A DNA stretch of 64,000 nucleotides from Pontibacterium sp049599735. Its GTDB lineage: Bacteria > Pseudomonadota > Gammaproteobacteria > Pseudomonadales > Balneatricaceae. Shown in pieces: positions 17,268 to 24,833 of the stretch. The notes beneath the pieces were generated by a model. The model did not search any database, was not told the DNA's origin, and saw nothing but the letters and a program-made list of their open reading frames with translations. Each line of letters begins with the position of its first letter. Positions within the stretch are counted from its first letter, which is position 1. A program made the translations under genes and the position numbers. The stretch lies in NCBI GenBank assembly GCA_049599735.1, contig JBMYOX010000002.1, positions 1-64,000 of the forward strand. Reading direction: 5' to 3'.

Positions 17268-18380
17268 CTAAACCGTACTTCCAGATTTTCTGTGAATCGT
17301 TGTTCGTATCGCAGCTATTACGATACCTATGATTGCGCCTAACATGATGAAAATCACGATCATCAATGCTTTCCTGGGTTTGATCGGCTTGGAGTTTGGC
17401 TCAGCGGGTAGGTCGATAAGCACAGGCTGTATTTTGTTAGGCTCGATTTTTATTGAAGAAAAGAGAGTCTGCTGCTGCAATAGGTCTGATAATTCAGGTA
17501 TGAAAATTTCGCTATTTTTTCGTGCTCTGATTACGGTGATCTCTGCTTCGAGTATGTCTGAACCGAGTTTATATAGCCTGCGAACCTCATCAATCATCAT
17601 CAGGTTTTGATCGTCAATAATCGAGTCAGTACGCAACGGCTGTGTTAGTCCTAACGCCTTGGCAATCTGAAGTGCCTCATTCAATTTGGCTATCTCTACG
17701 TTAATTTTAGATTTATACAAGGCCTGTCGGTTTTTAATTTGTTGTTCTATTTTTTGTATTTTGGATGAAATTTCTGCGCGAACGTCTGTAGCTAGCTGTA
17801 TCTGAGTGAGTGTGATTACCGAGCTAATATACTCATTCGCCCAGCGCGCAGCGAGTTCAGGTGAGTTTCCCCGGAAGCTAATGCTAACGGATACCGGGTC
17901 ATTTGTTGTGGGTAGATTAATGGATAAGTTTTTATTGAAATTTTGCCACGCTTTCAGGTGATTAACTTCTTGTTGGATAAAATATTTATTGACGTCACTC
18001 TGCTCAAAAAAACTACGTTTGGCAGAATGCGAATCTAATAACAACAGGAACTTATTATAGACTGAGCGGCTCGAGTACGAGTTATCAGAGTTGGGGGTGG
18101 CTTTAAAGTCAGAATCAGAATCAGGTGCAGTATTTAAAGTTGAGCTTACGAAATTTAATTTCTGCAGCTCTAGGGTGTCTTTGTTGGCGGGGGGTAATAG
18201 GTAAACCCGGCTTTCGTATACTGGTGTTGCCTTATACGCGTATCCCACGCCAGCTAATGCAAATATCAACGTGATTATGCTGATAAGTGTTTTTTGCTGC
18301 CAGATGGCGGCGAAAAGCTCGAACAGATCAATCTCATTGCTGACGTAAGGAGTGTGTTTCGCTTCGGAGAGAGTGCTCAT
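17268..18380 (-). CDS. wzz: O-antigen chain-length determinant Wzz
   Basis: An inner-membrane polysaccharide co-polymerase that works with Wzy to set O-chain length. The topology is typical: a cytoplasmic N-terminus with EIDLFELFAAIWQQK, a first membrane helix at about 34-52, a long periplasmic helical domain, and a second helix near 340-360 preceded by the Pro-rich PAEPNSKPIKPRK. The length is 370 aa. AGGGA precedes the start. It runs opposite to the main locus and 192 bases after the 6-dehydrogenase gene on the same strand. The spacer 18381-18572 shows no gene. Confidence 0.9.
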   Translation of the reverse strand: MSTLSEAKHTPYVSNEIDLFELFAAIWQQKTLISIITLIFALAGVGYAYKATPVYESRVYLLPPANKDTLELQKLNFVSSTLNTAPDSDSDFKATPNSDNSYSSRSVYNKFLLLLDSHSAKRSFFEQSDVNKYFIQQEVNHLKAWQNFNKNLSINLPTTNDPVSVSISFRGNSPELAARWANEYISSVITLTQIQLATDVRAEISSKIQKIEQQIKNRQALYKSKINVEIAKLNEALQIAKALGLTQPLRTDSIIDDQNLMMIDEVRRLYKLGSDILEAEITVIRARKNSEIFIPELSDLLQQQTLFSSIKIEPNKIQPVLIDLPAEPNSKPIKPRKALMIVIFIMLGAIIGIVIAAIRTTIHRKSGSTV

Positions 18381-18572
18381 TTATATCCCTGCTATGATGA
18401 GTTTTCCTTAGACTACGACGAAGTATAAACGCTGTTGTTATGAGAAACTACGTTAGACGTCACTTCTGATTAGCGCGTAGCAAGAAACCTATTTGACCTG
18501 TATGCTGAGTGCACATGAGTGTAGCTGGACATTTTCAGGTTTTTTTGTTGGGTGCTTATAATGCCAGTAAAC

Positions 18573-19853
18573 TTACAACCGAATATCCGCAGTTCCCGCC
18601 GGAAAAATGTATTTCAAATCATACAAAATATGATTTTCTTTACCATAGGTACGGATGGTTTCTGCGCCGATCTCTTTAAACTGATTATGCGCTACTGCAA
18701 TGATGGTGCCATCGTATTGATTTTCAAGTAGCTGCTGCACAGGTGTAATACCGTATTCTTTCTGAGCTTCCTCGGTCGATACCCAGGGGTCGTATACATC
18801 ACATTCAACGCCGTATTCTTTTAATTCATGCACTATATCGATGACTCGGGTATTGCGCAGGTCGGGGCAGTTTTCTTTAAAGGCCAAACCCATGATCAAC
18901 ACGCGGGCACCTTGGGCATGAATACGCTTTTGCATCATGGCCTTAATCATCTGACTGGCAACGTAAGCACCCATGCCGCTGTTGATACGCCGCCCGGCCA
19001 TAATGACATCAGGGAAGTACCCCATCGACTGCGCTTTGTGAGTCAGGTAATAAGGGTCAACGCCGATGCAGTGACCGCCGACTAAACCGGGGCGAAACGG
19101 CAGGAAATTCCATTTTGTACCGGCTGCTTGCAACACTTCTTCAGTATCAATCCCCAGTTTATTAAAGATAATGGCCAGCTCATTTACTAAAGCGATATTC
19201 AGGTCTCGCTGGGTGTTTTCGATGACTTTGGCCGCTTCAGCCACTTTGATTGAAGATGCTTTGTGTGTGCCGGCTGTAATCACGGTGTTGTATAGCGCAT
19301 CCACATAATCGGCTACCTCAGGCGTAGAGCCGGAGGTGATTTTCAGGATATTAGTGACGGTGCGCTCTTTATCACCGGGGTTGATGCGCTCGGGGCTGTA
19401 ACCACAGTAGAAGTCCTGATTAAATTTAAGTCCGGACATTTTTTCTAAAATTGGGACGCAGTCTTCTTCAGTCGCACCGGGATACACAGTGGATTCATAA
19501 ATAACCAGATCACCCGCCTTTAATACTTTGCCGATGGTTTCACTGGACTTCACCAAAGGTGTTAGGTCGGGCTGTTTATCTTCATTAATCGGGGTGGGGA
19601 CTGTGACTATATAAACGTTGCAGCTCTTCAGTTGCTCGATATTTGATGTATAGCTGAGCATCCTGGCCTGTGATAAATCCTGGTCGCTGACTTCAAGGGT
19701 ATTGTCATGGCCCTGTCTGAGCTCCTGGAGTCGGGCCTCATTAATATCAAAGCCAAGGGTACTATAACGCTTGCCAAATTCGACCGCCAGGGGCAGACCC
19801 ACGTAGCCCAGGCCGATTATAGCGATACGGGTGTTTTCAAGCGAAAATGTCAT
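18573..19853 (-). CDS. UDP-N-acetylhexosamine 6-dehydrogenase (TviB/WbpA type)
   Basis: A nucleotide sugar dehydrogenase of the UDP-Glc/GDP-Man DH family. By similarity to TviB and WbpA it oxidises UDP-GlcNAc at C6 in two NAD-dependent steps to the uronic acid. GLGYVGL (14-20) is the NAD site. GGHCIGVDPYYL carries the catalytic cysteine (near 262), and the C-terminal domain begins around LIMGLAFKENCPDLRN. It is complete at 426 aa. The product would feed a HexNAc uronic acid into the O-unit. A UDP-ManNAc dehydrogenase (WecC-like) is less likely. Confidence 0.85.
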   Translation of the reverse strand: MTFSLENTRIAIIGLGYVGLPLAVEFGKRYSTLGFDINEARLQELRQGHDNTLEVSDQDLSQARMLSYTSNIEQLKSCNVYIVTVPTPINEDKQPDLTPLVKSSETIGKVLKAGDLVIYESTVYPGATEEDCVPILEKMSGLKFNQDFYCGYSPERINPGDKERTVTNILKITSGSTPEVADYVDALYNTVITAGTHKASSIKVAEAAKVIENTQRDLNIALVNELAIIFNKLGIDTEEVLQAAGTKWNFLPFRPGLVGGHCIGVDPYYLTHKAQSMGYFPDVIMAGRRINSGMGAYVASQMIKAMMQKRIHAQGARVLIMGLAFKENCPDLRNTRVIDIVHELKEYGVECDVYDPWVSTEEAQKEYGITPVQQLLENQYDGTIIAVAHNQFKEIGAETIRTYGKENHILYDLKYIFPAGTADIRL

Positions 19854-19916
19854 GGTATAGCGTCCGAAGGTGAGAAGTAATAGCGCTGATATTTATAGAG
19901 CCGGGTTTAAGACTGG

Positions 19917-20234
19917 TTAATTGTCCCTGGCTTTATCCGGCCAAAGCCCAATATTACTCTGTTTGATAATGGCTTGAAACTCCGGGCTGATTCGATTTCA
20001 GTTCAGAAGGTCCACCCGGTAGGGCCGTTTTGGTTCTTCAAGTGCGTCCTGTAGTTGAAATAATTGGGGCAGGCTTTGGTTTTTGTCTGAAACGATCACC
20101 AGGTCCAGATCTGAGTAAGGCCGATAGGTGCCCGTTACGCGAGAACCAAAGGCCAGCACTATATCTTTATCAGGCAGGTATTGGGTGAAAATAGTGCTTA
20201 GCAGTAAGCGTTCGGCGTCCGGGATGTTGACCAT
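19917..20234 (-). pseudogene. MNT-type nucleotidyltransferase with in-frame TGA
   Basis: The ATG at 20234 opens a minimal nucleotidyltransferase domain (HI0073/MntA-like) with GSR at 30-32 and the metal-binding DLD at 42-44. The frame stops at TGA (19998-20000) after VDLLN. The same frame then continues with NRISPEFQAIIKQSNIG to TAA at 19917-19919. In this family the stop position normally holds tryptophan (VDxxxWxxISPEF), so a TGG to TGA change is the simple explanation. Readthrough would give 105 aa, the usual length. The preceding partner is also broken. Confidence 0.75.
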
Positions 20235-20235
20235 T

Positions 20236-20359
20236 GTTGGCCTTCAATACGGAAAGCAGGCTGAAGGCGTCTTTTTTGAAATGAGCGGGTGACCGATAAA
20301 ACATCATTGGCAATATGGCTGTCGTAAACATGCGAGGTCACATCGCTCTGTCGGGCTAT
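20236..20359 (-). pseudogene. C-terminal remnant of HI0074-like nucleotidyltransferase partner
   Basis: Just upstream of the nucleotidyltransferase gene the minus strand reads SDVTSHVYDSHIANDVLSV, then a frame break in a run of six A (20272-20277). The next frame continues KDAFSLLSVLKANNG and runs into the next start. TSHxYD and the following helix are typical of the C-terminus of nucleotidyltransferase substrate-binding proteins (HI0074 family), the usual partner of MNT genes. Roughly the first 70% is missing. The remnant abuts the 3' end of the SulP gene. Confidence 0.6.
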
Positions 20360-22080
20360 GATATCTCAGCCAACTCCCGCATAGCCTCATCGGTTGTAAA
20401 AAATACCTGTCCGTTACCCAGGTGCTCAAGAAATGAGGTATTGAGCAACTGGTCCATTACCGGGCCTTTGACCTCGGCCAGGTGCAACGTAATGCCTTCG
20501 TCCCTTAGTTTCAGTACCAGGTTCTCCAGGGTTTCCAGTGCGCTGGCATCGATGAAATTCACGGCGTTGCAAATCAGTACAATATGCTCAATAGCGGGGT
20601 GCTCGGCGGACTGTTGCAGAATAAATGTTTCCACATAGCGGGTATTGGCGAAATACAGGCTTTCGTCGATGCGCAGGGCCAGTGTGTTATTGTAGGTCGT
20701 TACGTCATGGCGCTGGATATTACGGAAATGGGCGCTGTTTCCAATACGACCCACAATAGCAATGTGCGGCTGGCTGGAGCGGTAGAGCAGCAGTGCGATT
20801 GAGATAGCAATACCCAGCACAATACCGACCTCTACACCGAAGATTAATACCAGAATAAAAGTGGCTAGCAGGGTCAGTGCATCGGCTTTGTTAAAGCGCC
20901 AGCATTGTTTGAAGGTATTGATATCGATCAGGGGGATAACAGCCATGATGATAATGGCACCCAGTGTGGCTTTGGGCAGGTAATAAAATAGCGGTGTCAG
21001 AAATAACAGGGCGATCAGTACCAGCAGGGCGGATATCAGGGAGGCAACGGTGGTTTGCGCACCGGCGCTGTGGTTAACCATGGAACGTCCAAAGCCGCCT
21101 GCAACGGGAAAAGTGCCCGACAGAGCGGACCCGAGATTGGCAACACCCAGCGCGATAAGTTCTTTATCAGGATCAATACGTTCACGCCGTTTGCTGGCCA
21201 ATACGGTGCCCACAGAGACACTTTCCAGAAAACCGATCAGGGCGATTAACAAGGCGGGTATAAATAACTGCTGCCAGAGTATCAGATCAACCTTAATCAG
21301 GGTAATAGCCGGTAAGCCACCAGGAATAGCGCCAACGGTTGCAACAGGGCTGCTGCCGTTTGATAAAAGTCCCCAGACCGCAATGCTGCCAAATAAAACG
21401 GCAAACATCGGGCCTGCTTTGCAGATAGGTTGTGCGACCCATAAAGGCATATGTAAACGTTGCAGCCAGCAGCATAAAGGTCCTTTGGTGATCCAGAGAA
21501 CGACTAACGACAAGCTGCCAATTATCAGGGTAGTAGTGCTGGTCTCGCTGATATGCTGCGCTAGGTAGCTCAGTGTTTCGTCTATATGGCTGGTACGTGG
21601 AATATCCAGGCCAAACAGGTACTTTATTTGGCTGATGGCGATCATTAAAGCGGCGGCACTGGTAAAGCCTGAAATGACTGAATGACTCATAAAGTTAACA
21701 ATAGAGCCGAGCCTGAGTGAGCGCAGAATCAGCAGTATAATGCCCACAAGCAATGAGAGATTTACGGCGGCATTGATGTAAGCCGTGCTGCCTTGCTCTG
21801 CAAACTGTCCGATAGTGGAACCCACCATCAGGGAGGCAATGGCTACCGGGCCAACGGCCAGTGACCGGCTGCTGCCGAGTAAAGCGTAAAGCATCAGAGG
21901 TAAAATACTGGCATAAAGCCCGTACTCGGGTGGCAGGCCTGCGAGAAACGCATAAGCCATGCCCTGAGGTACCAGCATAATCGCGACGATAATTCCGGCG
22001 ATCAGGTCGCTGACAAAAATGTCGCGCCGGTAGTGTTGCAACCAGCGGGCAATCGGAAAAATATCGACAATAGGCCGCAT
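20356..22080 (-). CDS. SulP family anion transporter with STAS domain
   Basis: An inner-membrane anion permease of the SulP/SLC26 family. The N-terminus has the family signature GMAYAFLAGLPPEYGLYAS, then about 12 membrane segments including GGFGRSMVNHSAGAQT. A cytoplasmic STAS domain occupies about residues 440-565. The length of 574 aa is complete. Members carry sulfate, bicarbonate or dicarboxylates, and the substrate here cannot be told. AGAGG lies about 10 bases before the ATG, and a promoter is visible at 22125-22153. It is divergent from nudF across an AT-rich spacer. Confidence 0.92.
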   Translation of the reverse strand: MRPIVDIFPIARWLQHYRRDIFVSDLIAGIIVAIMLVPQGMAYAFLAGLPPEYGLYASILPLMLYALLGSSRSLAVGPVAIASLMVGSTIGQFAEQGSTAYINAAVNLSLLVGIILLILRSLRLGSIVNFMSHSVISGFTSAAALMIAISQIKYLFGLDIPRTSHIDETLSYLAQHISETSTTTLIIGSLSLVVLWITKGPLCCWLQRLHMPLWVAQPICKAGPMFAVLFGSIAVWGLLSNGSSPVATVGAIPGGLPAITLIKVDLILWQQLFIPALLIALIGFLESVSVGTVLASKRRERIDPDKELIALGVANLGSALSGTFPVAGGFGRSMVNHSAGAQTTVASLISALLVLIALLFLTPLFYYLPKATLGAIIIMAVIPLIDINTFKQCWRFNKADALTLLATFILVLIFGVEVGIVLGIAISIALLLYRSSQPHIAIVGRIGNSAHFRNIQRHDVTTYNNTLALRIDESLYFANTRYVETFILQQSAEHPAIEHIVLICNAVNFIDASALETLENLVLKLRDEGITLHLAEVKGPVMDQLLNTSFLEHLGNGQVFFTTDEAMRELAEIS

Positions 22081-22124
22081 TAAAAGAAACCTCTGCTTAT
22101 GGGGAATTGCTTTATTAGTTCTTT

Positions 22125-22153
22125 ATAATATAAATGTCTATTTATATAGTTAA
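22125..22153 (-). promoter_or_regulatory. Predicted sigma-70 promoter of the SulP gene
   Basis: On the minus strand TTAACT (-35, 22153-22148) and TATTAT (-10, 22130-22125) are separated by exactly 17 bases, about 45 bases before the start codon. The surrounding spacer 22081-22188 is very AT-rich and must also hold the divergent nudF promoter, which I could not place with confidence. Confidence 0.4.
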
Positions 22154-22230
22154 TGATTATAACAAGCAGGTATGCGCTTTAGCCACCCATGTTATATTTC
22201 TTCGCAGACAGAATAGGTATAGGTTGGCTT

Positions 22231-22854
22231 ATGGCTAAGCACTGGCAGCCCGCGCTGGATCAGGCTGATGTTACGATCAGTGACCGGCAAACAGTTTATG
22301 ATGGGTTTTTTAAAATGCAGAAACTACAACTTTCCCACGCTACGTTTGCGGGAGAGGTTGTGGAGGTCAGTCGCGAGATTTTTTTACGTGACGATGCAGT
22401 TTGTGTGCTGCTTTATGATGCACCTGAGGATCAGGTTGTGATGGTTGAGCAGTTCAGAGTGGGTGCCCTGGATCACCCTCGCAGCCCCTGGTTGCTGGAG
22501 CTGGTTGCCGGTATTGTTGAGCCGGGAGAGAGTCCTGAACAGGTTGCACGGCGTGAAGCGATGGAAGAAGCCGGTGCGGTATTAGGTGAAGTGGTGCCTA
22601 TTACCCGTTATATGGTCAGCCCGGGTGGTGCCTCTGAGTATATCGAGCTGTTATGTGCGCAGGTCAGCGCGAAGGGCCTGGGGGGTATTCATGGCCTGGC
22701 AGAGGAAGGCGAAGATATACAGGTGCATTGTTTTGATGCATCCGTGCTATTTGCGATGGTGGCTGACGGCCAGATTGATAATGCTGCTGCGATTATCGCC
22801 CTGCAATGGCTGCAACTGAACCGTGCCGATTTACAGCAACGCTGGATAGAATAA
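22231..22854 (+). CDS. nudF: ADP-ribose pyrophosphatase NudF
   Basis: A Nudix hydrolase that splits ADP-ribose into AMP and ribose 5-phosphate. The Nudix box, GIVEPGESPEQVARREAMEEAG, lies at about 94-116 and has all the conserved E and R positions. SPGGASEYIEL, GIHGLAEEGEDI and NAAAIIALQWLQ match E. coli NudF. ATG 22231 gives 207 aa, close to the E. coli protein; the frame is open from ATG 22189, which would add 14 residues. It begins the block nudF-yqiB-cpdA-yqiA-parE, the same order as in E. coli. Confidence 0.93.
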   Translation: MAKHWQPALDQADVTISDRQTVYDGFFKMQKLQLSHATFAGEVVEVSREIFLRDDAVCVLLYDAPEDQVVMVEQFRVGALDHPRSPWLLELVAGIVEPGESPEQVARREAMEEAGAVLGEVVPITRYMVSPGGASEYIELLCAQVSAKGLGGIHGLAEEGEDIQVHCFDASVLFAMVADGQIDNAAAIIALQWLQLNRADLQQRWIE

Positions 22855-22855
22855 G

Positions 22856-23302
22856 ATGAAAGCAAGGTATGTACCGGATCTCAGTAAACAAATGGCACAG
22901 TGTGAAGCAAATTATCTGCGTCTGATGAAACTGATGCCGGATCTGGATGAATGTGACGCGCGTCGCTTTCAGCTGAGCTGGCCGGATCATCAGGTGCGCT
23001 TAAGCCTGATCGTTGAAGAGCGATTTAAATATACAACCAGTGTATTGGTGAGTCAGCAGCATGACCATGACTCTCCCTGGCTGGAAGCGCCTGAGCTGGT
23101 GGTGCGCCTTTACCACGATGCCCGTGCCGCAGAAGTGATATGCCAGCGTCGTAGAAAGCAGCTGGCCGGTGTTTATGCTTATCCCAATAAACTGATGTGC
23201 CACCCGGATGAGAAGTTGCAGTTAAACCAATACCTCGGTGAGTGGCTGGGCCACTGTCTGAAGCAGGGCCATCTGATTGAGCCGGTTTTTGTGAACGCCT
23301 GA
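22856..23302 (+). CDS. yqiB: DUF1249 family protein YqiB
   Basis: A 148-residue soluble protein of unknown function, recognised as YqiB by its position between nudF and cpdA and by its core (CEANYLRLMKLMPDL, VRLYHDARAAEVI, YPNKLMCHPDEKLQLN). It starts 1 base after the nudF stop and ends overlapping the cpdA start, so it is clearly within the operon. No catalytic motif or membrane segment is visible, and no function is assigned to the family that I know of. Confidence 0.88.
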   Translation: MKARYVPDLSKQMAQCEANYLRLMKLMPDLDECDARRFQLSWPDHQVRLSLIVEERFKYTTSVLVSQQHDHDSPWLEAPELVVRLYHDARAAEVICQRRRKQLAGVYAYPNKLMCHPDEKLQLNQYLGEWLGHCLKQGHLIEPVFVNA

Positions 23303-24078
23303 TGTCGGATCTCAAGCTTATTCAGGTGAGCGATCTGCACCTGCAAATAACCGCAGATACTTTGTTTCGTGGTTATTCTACAGAGCAACGCTGGCAGCAG
23401 GTGCTGGCCCACCTGCTAGAGTACCACCGCGATGCCGATCTGCTGCTGTTAACCGGAGACCTGGTACATCATGCCGGTATCCCCGCTTATGAACGTTTAA
23501 TCCAGTCTTTGCAGCCCTGTCCGTTTCCCTGTCTGTGGCTGCCGGGTAATCATGATGATCCGGCACAGATGCAGGCCGTGGGTAATACCCCATTAAATTC
23601 AAAGCAGTATGATTTTGATGGCTGGCGGCTGTTATTACTGGATACCACAGCAAAACCGGATGGCCGGGGCGGTGGTTCGCTGGCTGACTCTGAACTGCAA
23701 TTTTTACAGCAACAGTTGCAGCGCACTGATGACAAACATTGCCTGATTGTGATGCATCATAACCCGGTGCCTGTGCATAGTGTCTGGCAGGATGCCATTG
23801 CCCTGGGCAATGCAGAGCACTTCTGGCACTGCCTGTCTGGTGCCCGAACAGTGAAAGGCATTATTTTTGGGCATGTTCATCAGTCGTGGCATTTAGAACG
23901 ACAGCAGGTATCTTTGTTTTCAGCACCTGCTGTTGCACCGCAGTTTAAAGCACGCTGCGATCAGATGCAGCCGGAGGATCGCCTTGATCTTACAGGTCCG
24001 GGTTATGCGGTTTATCAGCTTAAACCCTCAGGGCAGATTACCAGCCAGGTTGTCAGGCTGCCAGGCGCAGTTGCGTAG
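23302..24078 (+). CDS. cpdA: 3',5'-cyclic-AMP phosphodiesterase CpdA
   Basis: A calcineurin-like metallophosphoesterase that hydrolyses cAMP to AMP and so lowers cAMP-CRP signalling. Metal-binding motifs appear in order: D11/H13 in VSDLHL, GDLVHH near 52, GNHDD near 81, MHHNP near 150 and GHVH near 192. The length of 258 aa is typical. Its ATG shares one base with the yqiB stop. CpdA, the diguanylate cyclase and the cyclase-like protein downstream are separate genes with no shown link. Confidence 0.92.
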   Translation: MSDLKLIQVSDLHLQITADTLFRGYSTEQRWQQVLAHLLEYHRDADLLLLTGDLVHHAGIPAYERLIQSLQPCPFPCLWLPGNHDDPAQMQAVGNTPLNSKQYDFDGWRLLLLDTTAKPDGRGGGSLADSELQFLQQQLQRTDDKHCLIVMHHNPVPVHSVWQDAIALGNAEHFWHCLSGARTVKGIIFGHVHQSWHLERQQVSLFSAPAVAPQFKARCDQMQPEDRLDLTGPGYAVYQLKPSGQITSQVVRLPGAVA

Positions 24079-24174
24079 TGTTGGTCTCTCGGGTAAGTTT
24101 TCCGATCAGGCCGGGGCTTTATCAGTTTAATTTGCCCCGCAACAGCCACGTTTTCAGGTTCAGGAAGCAGAGCG

Positions 24175-24789
24175 ATGCGCGCACCTTTGTTTATCTATGT
24201 TCATGGTTTTAACAGCTCCCCCGCGTCCATTAAAGCACAGCTGTTTGGGCGGTATCTGAGTGAACATCAGGTTCACGCCAACTATGAGGTGCCTGCATTA
24301 TCTCATTGGCCTGCGCAGGCGATGGGCCAGTTATGTGCTTTAGTTGAGGCAAATACCGATCGTCAGATTATTCTGATTGGCAGTTCTCTTGGGGGCTATT
24401 ACAGTACCTGGCTTACCGAACATTATGATCATGTGCGCGCCGTGCTGGTTAATCCCTCAATCCGCCCTTTTGTATTGTTAGAGCGCTGGTTAGGTGATAA
24501 TGAAAACCTGTATACCCATGACCACTATGAACTGACTCCGGAGCATTTGGCGCAGTTGCAGGCCATTAACTGTAACAGCCTGGTTGATCCCGGTCGTTAT
24601 TTGCTGCTGGTACAAACGGCGGATGAGACACTGGACTACCAAGAGGCTGTGGATAAGTTTTCTGAATCAACACAGTTTGTGCAGCCCGGTGGCAGTCATG
24701 GTTTTGACCGATTTCAGGATTTGATACCGGCAATACTGGCATTTGGTGCGGGGCAGATTAAACTGCCTCCAGCTTCACCTTTACCCTAA
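24175..24789 (+). CDS. yqiA: Esterase YqiA (alpha/beta hydrolase)
   Basis: A small carboxylesterase of the UPF0227/YqiA family. YVHGFNSSP near the N-terminus forms the oxyanion region. The nucleophile elbow GSSLGG is at 69-74 with Ser71, and the terminal GGSHGF carries the histidine. The length is 204 aa. It lies between cpdA and parE as in E. coli, 96 bases after cpdA, with AGGAAG upstream of the ATG. The physiological substrate is not known; the E. coli enzyme acts on short acyl esters. Confidence 0.9.
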   Translation: MRAPLFIYVHGFNSSPASIKAQLFGRYLSEHQVHANYEVPALSHWPAQAMGQLCALVEANTDRQIILIGSSLGGYYSTWLTEHYDHVRAVLVNPSIRPFVLLERWLGDNENLYTHDHYELTPEHLAQLQAINCNSLVDPGRYLLLVQTADETLDYQEAVDKFSESTQFVQPGGSHGFDRFQDLIPAILAFGAGQIKLPPASPLP

Positions 24790-24833
24790 CGTATTATTTT
24801 TGCTATTTAAAAAGCAGTGACAGGATCTCTTGC

